From positions 1 through 7,211 of the forward strand of contig WFNQ01000013.1 of assembly GCA_015488565.1 (NCBI GenBank): a stretch of DNA of 7,211 nucleotides. Reading direction: 5' to 3'. This DNA comes from Thiomicrorhabdus sp. (GTDB taxonomy: Bacteria; Pseudomonadota; Gammaproteobacteria; Thiomicrospirales; Thiomicrospiraceae). This document shows, in pieces, positions 1-6,006 of the stretch (its first letter is position 1; every line of letters begins with the position of its first letter). Position numbers and translations under genes: made by a program. Below the pieces are notes generated by a model that was not told the origin of the DNA, did not search any database, and saw only the letters and a list, made by a program, of their open reading frames with translations.

Positions 1-278
1 CTTGATCATTATCCATCTCGGCCATTTCTAAAATCTCTTTGACCGACTCAACGCCTGATTCCAGCTCATCAATGGTAGAAACAATCATTTCCAACTGAGA
101 CTGCTCTTTACCTAACGCTTGAGCAAGTGCTTGATCATTCCAAATATTGGGGTCTTCTAGCTCTCTTGATACTTCAACTAAACGTTCTTCTTTGGTATCG
201 TAGTCAAAGATACCCCCTAATCACTTTAGTTCGTGCTTTATAATCTTCAATACGCGTATAAACGAGATTTAGTTCCAT
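1..278 (-). CDS. prfB: Peptide chain release factor 2, 5' part, with programmed +1 frameshift (partial at left edge)
   Basis: RF2 recognises UGA and UAA stop codons on the ribosome and triggers release of the finished protein. Translation from the ATG at 278-276 gives 24 residues starting MELNLVYTRIEDY and ending IRGYL, then an in-frame TGA at 206-204. Moving to the +1 frame at that stop, the reading continues open to the left edge as DYDTKEERLVEVSRELEDP, followed by the segment around NIWNDQALAQALGKE. This matches the N-terminal helical domain of RF2, including the DYD after the shift and the VWN/AQALGKE block of E. coli RF2 as I remember it. The SPF anticodon-like and GGQ motifs lie outside the window. 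GGAA at 291-288 is a plausible ribosome binding site. The in-frame TGA is the autoregulatory shift site, not damage. In many gammaproteobacteria lysS follows prfB, but that part is not visible here. Confidence 0.96.
203..218 (-). promoter_or_regulatory. RF2 programmed +1 frameshift site
   Basis: Read on the minus strand, codons 21-25 of prfB are AGG GGG TAT CTT TGA, followed by C. AGGGGG (218-213) is the internal Shine-Dalgarno-like stimulator, CTT (209-207) is the slippery codon, and TGA (206-204) followed by C is a poorly terminating stop context. This is the same string as in E. coli prfB. When RF2 is scarce, the ribosome slips +1 and continues as GAC TAC GAT, so RF2 controls its own level. 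Confidence 0.96.
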
Positions 279-341
279 CTGATTTTATTCCAAATTACCA
301 CTCAATAATCGGAATGATACCAGTATTCCTATTTTTTTTGC

Positions 342-368
342 TAAAGTTTTTAATAAGACGGTCGATAA
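342..368 (+). promoter_or_regulatory. Sigma-28 (FliA) flagellar promoter
   Basis: The -35 box TAAAGTTT (342-349), an 11-base spacer (350-360) and the -10 box GTCGATAA (361-368) match the sigma-28 consensus TAAAGTTT-N11-GCCGATAA at 15 of 16 positions with exact spacing. Transcription should start near 375, about 20 bases before the AGAGG ribosome binding site of the gene at 409. The site points away from prfB, so it serves only the DUF5610-type gene. It implies expression with the late flagellar and chemotaxis genes. Confidence 0.85.
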
Positions 369-408
369 GTTCTATTAGAATCAATCTATCTAACAAGAGG
401 ATGACATC

Positions 409-1080
409 ATGGCGATTGACATCAATAGTAACAACCCAATTCAAGCGTATCAAAATACAGCGAATCAAGCCGTAGCCAACCCTAAACCAGTTAATCCTGA
501 TGATTTATCCGATAAAACGGAAACCTCCTCATTATCTACCATGAAAACTGAACAGCAAGCCAGCTTAATCGCACATCTATTTGGCGATGGAAAATCCGCA
601 AATGAAAGCAGTTTAAAACTGACTTTTCAGGCGGCCATCGAAAAATTAAACGAGATACTCAGTGCTGAATTTGGTCTAGCAGAAGGCGCTACCGCCCCCA
701 TTAGCGAAGAGACATTACAGCAACAAGGCGGCATGGAGTACTGGACACCAGAAAACACGGCTCAACGCATAGTGGATGGCAGTACGGCTTTTTTCTCTGC
801 CTTTCAGTCTGCAAACCCTGACCTTGAAGGAGAAGCGTTAATTGATCGTTTTATTGAGGTCGTTGGTGGTGGTGTCACCCAAGGGTTTGAAGAAGCCAAA
901 GGGCTACTGGGTGACATGAAGGTATTGGAAGGCAGTATTGCGGACAATATTGACAAAACCTATGCTCTTGTTCAAGAAGGATTTCAAAACTTTCGTAACC
1001 AATACTTAGGACTGTCTAATGTAGCCGATGCGGATACAACCCCTCCTAAACCAGATGAAACCCAAGAAAGCTCCGATTAG
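409..1080 (+). CDS. DUF5610-type protein, predicted flagellar-regulon member
   Basis: This is a 223-residue, acidic, cysteine-free soluble protein with no signal peptide or membrane segment. Residues 1-50 and 205-223 are polar and probably disordered. The middle, about 55-200, is helical and resembles the DUF5610 family as I recall it: YWTPENTAQRIVD at 111-123, then GGVTQGFEEAKGLLGDM at 154-170 and IADNIDKTYALVQEGF at 177-192. The family has no function I can name. The start is set by AGAGG at 396-400, 8 bases before the ATG; an ATG at 401 is out of frame. The gene stands alone behind a near-consensus sigma-28 promoter and ends at a strong terminator, so it is a monocistronic unit. From the promoter I infer a role in motility, chemotaxis or flagellum-linked behaviour. 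The family call is from memory and the role is inference. Confidence 0.8.
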   Translation: MAIDINSNNPIQAYQNTANQAVANPKPVNPDDLSDKTETSSLSTMKTEQQASLIAHLFGDGKSANESSLKLTFQAAIEKLNEILSAEFGLAEGATAPISEETLQQQGGMEYWTPENTAQRIVDGSTAFFSAFQSANPDLEGEALIDRFIEVVGGGVTQGFEEAKGLLGDMKVLEGSIADNIDKTYALVQEGFQNFRNQYLGLSNVADADTTPPKPDETQESSD

Positions 1081-1100
1081 CGAGCCTCTAAATTAACCAT

Positions 1101-1130
1101 AAAAAAAGGGGCTAAAAAGCCCCTTTTTTT
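1101..1130. terminator. Bidirectional intrinsic terminator
   Basis: A 13-bp perfect stem (1101-1113 with 1118-1130) closes on a loop of four A. The core is GGGGCT/AGCCCC, flanked by seven A on the left and seven T on the right, so it works in both directions. It lies 20 bp after the stop of the DUF5610-type gene and 18 bp past the stop of the response regulator, and so ends both convergent units. Confidence 0.93.
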
Positions 1131-1148
1131 ATGAAGTGGAAAACGTAC

Positions 1149-1796
1149 TTATTCGATCTCTTCTAATCGAACTTTGGTTAACCCTGTTTCATTGGCATAA
1201 TTAGTTAATTCAGCCGTTGAGGTTGCACCCATTTTAGTCATTAGGTTTTCGCGATGTTTTGATACGGTACGATCACTAATCTCTAGCATTTCGGCAATTT
1301 CTTTTGTTTTATAGCCTTCAGCAACCAGTTTAACCACTTGCTTCTCACGAACCGACAGGCGTTTATTGTTAAGACCAGCGGCTTCTTCTAAGATAGGTTG
1401 AATTTCAGAATGAATAAACAACTCACCGTCCATTACACTATAAATACCTTTAATCAACTCTTTAGGTGAAATCGACTTCATGGCAATACCCGCCACACCA
1501 AGGTCCAATACTTCATTCCACACATTGGTTGTTTCAGCCGCCGTTAAAACAATCACTTTTGTTTCTCCGTAACGCTTTTTAATGTGGCTAATGGCATTTA
1601 AACCACTTAACTTTGGCATAGACAAATCAAGTAATACAACCTTAGGGGACTTGGCTCGCACTAGCTCCAGGCACTCTAAGCCATCTTCCGCTTCACCAAC
1701 GACATCAAATCCGTCTTCAGCGTCAATAATAGATTTGAATCCAGCTCTAACAAGAGCATGGTCTTCGGCCAACAAAATACTAATTTTTTCAGACAT
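1149..1796 (-). CDS. NarL/LuxR-family response regulator (REC-HTH)
   Basis: This 215-residue protein is a two-component transcription factor. The receiver domain spans about 5-120: acidic pair Glu11-Asp12, phosphoacceptor Asp57 in VVLLDLSMP, switch Thr85, and conserved Lys107. The LuxR-type helix-turn-helix spans about 146-200 (LSVREKQVVKLVAEGYKTKEIAEMLE and on), with the recognition helix in SDRTVSKHRENL. Length and layout are normal for the family. It starts at ATG 1796-1794 with a weak GGGA (1807-1804) seven bases upstream. It lies 71 bp downstream of the hybrid kinase on the same strand, so it is very likely co-transcribed and the final phosphate acceptor from the kinase's Hpt domain. That gap could also hold its own promoter, but I see no clear one. 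The target genes cannot be told from the sequence. Confidence 0.93.
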   Translation of the reverse strand: MSEKISILLAEDHALVRAGFKSIIDAEDGFDVVGEAEDGLECLELVRAKSPKVVLLDLSMPKLSGLNAISHIKKRYGETKVIVLTAAETTNVWNEVLDLGVAGIAMKSISPKELIKGIYSVMDGELFIHSEIQPILEEAAGLNNKRLSVREKQVVKLVAEGYKTKEIAEMLEISDRTVSKHRENLMTKMGATSTAELTNYANETGLTKVRLEEIE

Positions 1797-1867
1797 GGAA
1801 GGATCCCAATTTAAATAGTTTAACCATTTACCACTCGCACATTAACGGTAGCTTAATTTTAATTTAT

Positions 1868-4009
1868 TTATGCATTATGACGAATCATTATGGACTTCTC
1901 AAGATATTTTAGTCCAAACATTAATTTTTCTAGCATAACCTGCATTTTTTTCTGTTTATTACCCATTAAATGCTCATTTTTTTGAGCCATTTCTTCAATT
2001 TCTCTCAGTACCGTAACCATACCATTTAATTGCAACAACATGCAATTCCCTTTTAGATAGTGTGCTTTTTTAGCAATATCCAATGTACTGCCTTCTTCTA
2101 CAAAGCATTCCAGCTCTTTAAGGTCTTTTTTAAACTCCCATAAAAAGTTATTGATTAACTTCTGAAATGATTCGGGCACATCCTCTATGCCTTCCCAAAC
2201 ACCTTTAACCACATCACTGTCTTCTGTCTTTTTTTCCATCTCTAGATGATGAGTGATTTCTGTTTTTTCTAGTGTTTTTTCTGTGTCATCCTTAAGGCCG
2301 ATCTTTTTCTCCCCCCCTGACACGTCTTCCTTGTGTAACGCAGCAATAATTTGTTCTTTTGTAACCGGCTTAACAAACCAATGATCAAAGCCATTCGATC
2401 CAACGGGCTCTCCTTCTAAGGTAAAGTTAGACTCATCGCCTCCCGCCGTCACCGCAAATACTTTTTTAAGATTTTTCGCCGCCGCACACCCTTCAGCCAC
2501 ACACGATTTAATTTTATGACTCACCTCAATGCCATCTAAAAAAGGCATCTGAATATCTAAAAATACATAATCAAAAGTATTTTTTTGAAAGAGATCCCAC
2601 GCTTCACGGCCATTATTTGCTTCAACCACGGAGCAGTTTAACTCTTGTAAATAGCCTCCTAAAACCATTAAGTTAATTTTAGAGTCGTCTGCAATCAAAA
2701 TATAAGGCCCTTCACTGGACGTATTTACCACATCAGTTGGGCGAGTTACATGCTCCACACTACTCTTAGTCGCTGCGGCCTCTAAAGTCGTACTTTCTAA
2801 ACGCGAGTTCTCTTTCTTCACTGAATTTTTGGTGCAAGCACCAAATAACAGGTCAAAACTGAACGTTGTTCCAACCCCCAAAATAGATTGAACAGATATT
2901 TCTCCCCCCATCAATGAAATCAGCTTTTGAACGACTAACAACCCCAGTCCAGACCCAATACTCTGAGTACTACCAATACTTTCTAACTGGGCATAAGGTT
3001 CAAAAATTCGCTCTAATTGCGTCTCTGCAATCCCCTCACCTGAATCGGTTATCTTAAATAAGAATCTATTTTTGTCAGCCTGAGTCACCTCAATGCTTAC
3101 GCCACCATATTGGGTAAATTTAATGCTGTTTACAATTAAATTAATTAAGACTTGAGACAAGCGTACACTGTCGCCAACCACCTGATCTTGTTCTCCTAAA
3201 TAAATTAATGAAACAATCAACCCTTTATCTGCCGCAATGGAGCGTGTTAACTGCTTTACATTATGTAGCGTCTCTTTCAAAGAAAACGCCATAGGATGAA
3301 GGGTTATTTCATCATACTCAGTCTGAGAGTAAGTCAAAATATCGTTTACTAAGAAAGTAGATTGTTCTGCCGTAATATGAATCGCTTTCAGTGCCGAAAG
3401 TGCCTCTTCATCCGTTTCATTCACTCGCAATCGCTGAACCAAGCTACTAATACCTAATAAAGGCGAGCGTAGTTCATGGCTTAATAACGCAAGAAAACGA
3501 GATTGTTTTTGATAAGATTCATTGATAATGCGATTCTGTTCTTCTAGTTGAGCTTGACGTTCAACCAACCGCTCAACGGAAAGCCGCCCTTGTGCATCAA
3601 CAATCTCACGCTCTAATGCCACCATTTCGGTAACATCCATGCAATTTGCTAAGACACAACGCTCTCCTGAGTCACTGTAAACAAGCAGTTGATGCTGAAC
3701 CGACATCTTTCCCTGACGCGTATCGTAAGACGCGATAAAACGAACATCTTCATCAGGGTTGTTTAAAATTTCTTGAATTTTAATCTCTATAATGGGGGTA
3801 CGATAACAGCCCATCATGTCATCAAAGTGAAGAATAGGAGAGTCAAATAAAGAGGTAAATTCGGAAGAGAGCAACAGCGACGCCTCTCCATCAGAAGATG
3901 AATAACGCCACCACAGTGTTTTATTGACCAACTCGTCAGCTAACGCATTATTATCCAAAGTGGACTCTCTCTGTCTTTTTAAATTAAACAAGCGTAAAAT
4001 AAAATTCAA
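1868..4009 (-). CDS. Soluble hybrid sensor histidine kinase (PAS-like, HisKA, HATPase, REC, Hpt)
   Basis: A 713-residue phosphorelay kinase. In order: a PAS-like sensor at about 30-130, ending in DVTE; a coiled-coil linker at about 131-170; HisKA with His178 in SHELRSPL; an HATPase_c domain with the N box around Asn290/Asn294, DSGEG at 322-326, FEPY at 336-339 and GSGLGL at 352-357; a low-complexity linker at about 393-433; a receiver with Asp441-Asp442, phosphoacceptor Asp485 (FLDIQMP), Thr521 and Lys548; a charged linker at about 560-600; and a C-terminal Hpt domain with His650 in AHYLKGNC. All phosphotransfer residues are present. There is no membrane segment or signal peptide, so it senses inside the cell; the ligand is unknown. 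The apparent start is TTG (4009-4007), since an in-frame TAG lies at 4027-4025 and the first internal Met is residue 65. The spacing to the nearest AGGG is poor for TTG. The regulator gene follows 71 bp downstream. Confidence 0.93.
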   Translation of the reverse strand: MNFILRLFNLKRQRESTLDNNALADELVNKTLWWRYSSSDGEASLLLSSEFTSLFDSPILHFDDMMGCYRTPIIEIKIQEILNNPDEDVRFIASYDTRQGKMSVQHQLLVYSDSGERCVLANCMDVTEMVALEREIVDAQGRLSVERLVERQAQLEEQNRIINESYQKQSRFLALLSHELRSPLLGISSLVQRLRVNETDEEALSALKAIHITAEQSTFLVNDILTYSQTEYDEITLHPMAFSLKETLHNVKQLTRSIAADKGLIVSLIYLGEQDQVVGDSVRLSQVLINLIVNSIKFTQYGGVSIEVTQADKNRFLFKITDSGEGIAETQLERIFEPYAQLESIGSTQSIGSGLGLLVVQKLISLMGGEISVQSILGVGTTFSFDLLFGACTKNSVKKENSRLESTTLEAAATKSSVEHVTRPTDVVNTSSEGPYILIADDSKINLMVLGGYLQELNCSVVEANNGREAWDLFQKNTFDYVFLDIQMPFLDGIEVSHKIKSCVAEGCAAAKNLKKVFAVTAGGDESNFTLEGEPVGSNGFDHWFVKPVTKEQIIAALHKEDVSGGEKKIGLKDDTEKTLEKTEITHHLEMEKKTEDSDVVKGVWEGIEDVPESFQKLINNFLWEFKKDLKELECFVEEGSTLDIAKKAHYLKGNCMLLQLNGMVTVLREIEEMAQKNEHLMGNKQKKMQVMLEKLMFGLKYLEKSIMIRHNA

Positions 4010-4020
4010 TTCATCACTAA

Positions 4021-4186
4021 TACCCTAATCCCCAGGTAGAAATACGAATTAGAGTGTAAGCAATTGATATGCATAGTGAATTCAAAAAAGACAACGTCAC
4101 CTTATTGGTGATGCGTCTTTTTTGAGTTTGCTAGGCGCGTCAAGGACTTGCGCTATAAACGGACTTTCTATCTGGGGATTAGGGTA
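4021..4186. repeat. 166-bp foldback element with 22-bp terminal inverted repeats (MITE-like or structured leader)
   Basis: Bases 4021-4042 pair with 4186-4165 with one G-T exception at 4036/4171. The inner hairpin 4082-4125 has the same centre (between 4103 and 4104), and most of the sequence between also pairs. By hand count the two arms give about 59 Watson-Crick and 9 G-U pairs, with about 15 unpaired positions per arm. The ends read TACCCTAATCCCC and GGGGATTAGGGTA, so the outermost TA could be a TA target duplication of the kind left by IS630/Tc1-type transposases, although TA is itself a palindrome. No protein is encoded inside. The element fills most of the 215-bp divergent spacer, beginning 11 bp from the kinase start codon and ending 38 bp before the fumarase ATG. 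The remainder, 4187-4224, is AT-rich and holds only a weak -10-like TACAAT at 4193-4198. MITE is the first guess; a stable leader RNA is the alternative. Confidence 0.85.
4082..4125. terminator. Inner hairpin of the foldback, intrinsic-terminator-like
   Basis: An 11-bp perfect outer stem (TCAAAAAAGAC at 4082-4092 with 4115-4125) is followed by a small internal bulge and a second stem CGTCACC/GGTGATG (4095-4101 with 4107-4113, one G-U) closing on the loop TTATT. The inner stem followed by TCTTTTTT looks like a terminator to the right, and the AAAAAAGA run gives the mirror signal to the left. It could block read-through between the divergent units or attenuate any fumC transcript that starts upstream of it. 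The inner stem is short, so strength is uncertain. Confidence 0.5.
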
Positions 4187-4224
4187 ACATCTTACAATCA
4201 TAATAAAGAACGCTTAAAAATACT

Positions 4225-5631
4225 ATGTTAAATCAAAAAAATACCACCAACCAAACACGAATTGAAAAAGACAGCATGGGCAGTTTAGACGTCCCCATAA
4301 ACGCACTTTATGGGGCACAAACACAGCGTGCCATCAATAACTTCCCCATTAGCCAAATACCCATGCCAACGTCCTTTATTCACGCACTTTGCTATGTCAA
4401 ACAGGCCTGCGCTCAAAGCAACCAGTCACTTGGCTTACTCACGAATGACAAAGCGAACGCCATTCAACAAGCGACTCAAGAGGTTATTCAGGGAGATTAC
4501 CAACAACACTTTCCCATTGATGTATTTCAAACGGGGTCAGGTACCAGTACCAATATGAATGCCAATGAAGTATTGGCCACGCTTGCCAAGCAGTTAACAG
4601 GCACAGAGATACACCCCAATGATGACCTCAATATGAGCCAAAGCTCTAATGATGTCATTCCTTCCGCCATTCATGTGGCGGCCAGCATCGCTTTAACCGA
4701 GCATTTATTGCCCGCCTTAACGCACTTGGTTGATACCCTTGCCAATCGAGAAAAAGAGCTTGAGCATGTCGTTAAAACAGGACGCACTCACCTAATGGAT
4801 GCCATGCCCGTTAAACTCAGCCAAGAACTTGCTTGCTGGCGTGCACAAATTACCGATAATATTCAACGCCTCACGGATACCCAAAAACGCCTAAATAAAC
4901 TACCACAAGGTGGTACAGCAGTGGGTACGGGTATTAATGCCGATTCTAAGTTTGGAACACTGGTCTCTCAACACCTGTCCGATATCACCGGTATTCCGTT
5001 TGAACCGATGGATAACTTATTTGTTGGATTAAGTTCGCAAGATACCGCATTAGAACTCAGTGGCCAATTAAATGTATTAGCCGCCAGTTTAATGAAAATA
5101 GCCAATGATTTACGCTGGATGAACTCCGGTCCATTAGCCGGATTGGGCGAAATTCAACTCCCAGCCTTACAACCTGGTAGCTCCATCATGCCCGGCAAAG
5201 TAAATCCGGTTATTCCAGAATCGGTCGCCATGGTGGCCGCTCAAATCATGGGCAATCACACCGCCATTACCATCGGCGCTCAATCCGGTTCTTTTCAACT
5301 AAATGTCATGCTACCCATGATTGCCCTCAACCTATTGCAAAGCATTGAAATTGCCGCAACCGCCAGCACACAATTAGCCGATCTAGCCATCAAAGGTTTT
5401 ACCGTTAACGAAAAAAACCTGCAAAAAGCGCTCAATGCCAACCCCATTTTAGTCACCGCATTAAATACCGTGGTTGGCTATGAAAAAGGCGCAGCCATTG
5501 CAAAGGAAGCCTATCGTTCTGGTAGACCTGTTTTAGAGGTCGCTTTAGAGATGACCGATTTAGATGAAGAATCACTCAAAAAATACCTTAATCCTACCCT
5601 GCTCACCAAGGGTGGTAACCCAAGTGTTTAA
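4225..5631 (+). CDS. fumC: Fumarate hydratase, class II
   Basis: Catalyses reversible hydration of fumarate to L-malate in the TCA cycle as a cytosolic homotetramer without an iron-sulfur cluster. The 468-residue length is typical. Family blocks are all present: RIEKDSMGSLDVP at 12-24, YGAQTQRA at 29-36, TGSGTSTNMNANEV at 103-116, SQSSND at 138-143, TGRTHL at 185-190 with His189, and the signature GSSIMPGKVNP at 318-328 with catalytic Ser319 on the SS loop, Lys325 and Asn327. After the signature it reads VIPE, as in aspartases and, as I recall, some pseudomonad fumarases, where E. coli FumC has TQCE. The rest (NPILVTALNTVVGYEKGAAIAKEA) is fumarase-like, so fumarase is preferred over aspartase. 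The ATG at 4225 has only a weak upstream AAAGAA. It heads an operon with the next two genes. The foldback upstream lies in or beside its leader. FumC-type enzymes often serve under iron limitation or oxidative stress, which would fit the thioredoxin-fold neighbour. Confidence 0.93.
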   Translation: MLNQKNTTNQTRIEKDSMGSLDVPINALYGAQTQRAINNFPISQIPMPTSFIHALCYVKQACAQSNQSLGLLTNDKANAIQQATQEVIQGDYQQHFPIDVFQTGSGTSTNMNANEVLATLAKQLTGTEIHPNDDLNMSQSSNDVIPSAIHVAASIALTEHLLPALTHLVDTLANREKELEHVVKTGRTHLMDAMPVKLSQELACWRAQITDNIQRLTDTQKRLNKLPQGGTAVGTGINADSKFGTLVSQHLSDITGIPFEPMDNLFVGLSSQDTALELSGQLNVLAASLMKIANDLRWMNSGPLAGLGEIQLPALQPGSSIMPGKVNPVIPESVAMVAAQIMGNHTAITIGAQSGSFQLNVMLPMIALNLLQSIEIAATASTQLADLAIKGFTVNEKNLQKALNANPILVTALNTVVGYEKGAAIAKEAYRSGRPVLEVALEMTDLDEESLKKYLNPTLLTKGGNPSV

Positions 5632-5640
5632 AGGAAAATA

Positions 5641-6006
5641 ATGGCAATACATCATTTAAAACACAGCCAGTTTGACGCATTCATTCCAGAAAATGATACT
5701 ATTATTTTTAGCTTTTGGGCTTCTTGGAGCGCACCATGCGCTCAGTTTTCTGACGTTTTTGAACGCTTATCACAAAATTTTACAGACATTACTTTCTGTA
5801 AAATCAATATTGAGGAGGAGGAAGAGCTTGCCGAACTATTTCAAGTTCGCTCCATTCCGACCATCCTCTTTATGCGAGAAGGAATTGTCGTATTTTCTCA
5901 CGCTGGCGTGATTGCTGAAAAGGCATTGGACGAAGGTATTCGCGACTTACAACAACTCGACATGACCCAAGTTCATCAAGACCTACTTCGGATGCAAAAT
6001 GCTTAA
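5641..6006 (+). CDS. Small thioredoxin-fold protein with SxxC active site, YbbN/CnoX-like N-domain
   Basis: A 121-residue single thioredoxin domain. The active site reads FWASWSAPC: Ser30 replaces the nucleophilic first cysteine, while Cys33 is kept; cis-Pro is Pro73 in SIPT, and Cys53 is the only other cysteine. Without the first cysteine it cannot act as a normal disulfide reductase. E. coli YbbN (CnoX), a redox-regulated holdase, also has an SxxC site (SQHC) and a similar FxFW entry, but carries a long TPR part; this protein stops after the thioredoxin fold plus about 15 residues. It starts 9 bp after the fumC stop with AAGGA (5631-5635) five bases before the ATG, and overlaps the SDR gene by 8 bp. 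E. coli ybbN is likewise next to an SDR, ybbO. I infer a chaperone-like or mixed-disulfide partner role rather than general reduction. No signal peptide is seen, so it is cytosolic. Confidence 0.85.
   Translation: MAIHHLKHSQFDAFIPENDTIIFSFWASWSAPCAQFSDVFERLSQNFTDITFCKINIEEEEELAELFQVRSIPTILFMREGIVVFSHAGVIAEKALDEGIRDLQQLDMTQVHQDLLRMQNA

Noticed and set aside
204..206. In-frame TGA in prfB as a sign of a pseudogene
   Set aside because: It sits in the canonical RF2 frameshift context and the +1 frame stays open with a good RF2 match.
331..339. T run before the sigma-28 promoter as a terminator of something upstream
   Set aside because: No stem precedes it and no gene reads into it from the left on the plus strand.
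233..475. 80-codon plus-strand reading frame
   Set aside because: It runs antisense to the prfB start, through the sigma-28 promoter and into the DUF5610 gene, with no family resemblance or binding site.
1582..1818. Plus-strand reading frame opposite the response regulator
   Set aside because: Antisense shadow of the receiver domain; composition is that of a reversed coding strand.
4187..4224. Fur box or strong promoter before fumC
   Set aside because: AT-rich with a TACAAT, but no matching -35 at proper spacing and no convincing Fur palindrome.
4310..4558. Second reading frame inside fumC
   Set aside because: Out-of-frame shadow in a well-conserved enzyme; no independent signal.
5672..5911. 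Reading frame inside the SxxC thioredoxin gene
   Set aside because: Shadow of the thioredoxin fold in another frame, no binding site.
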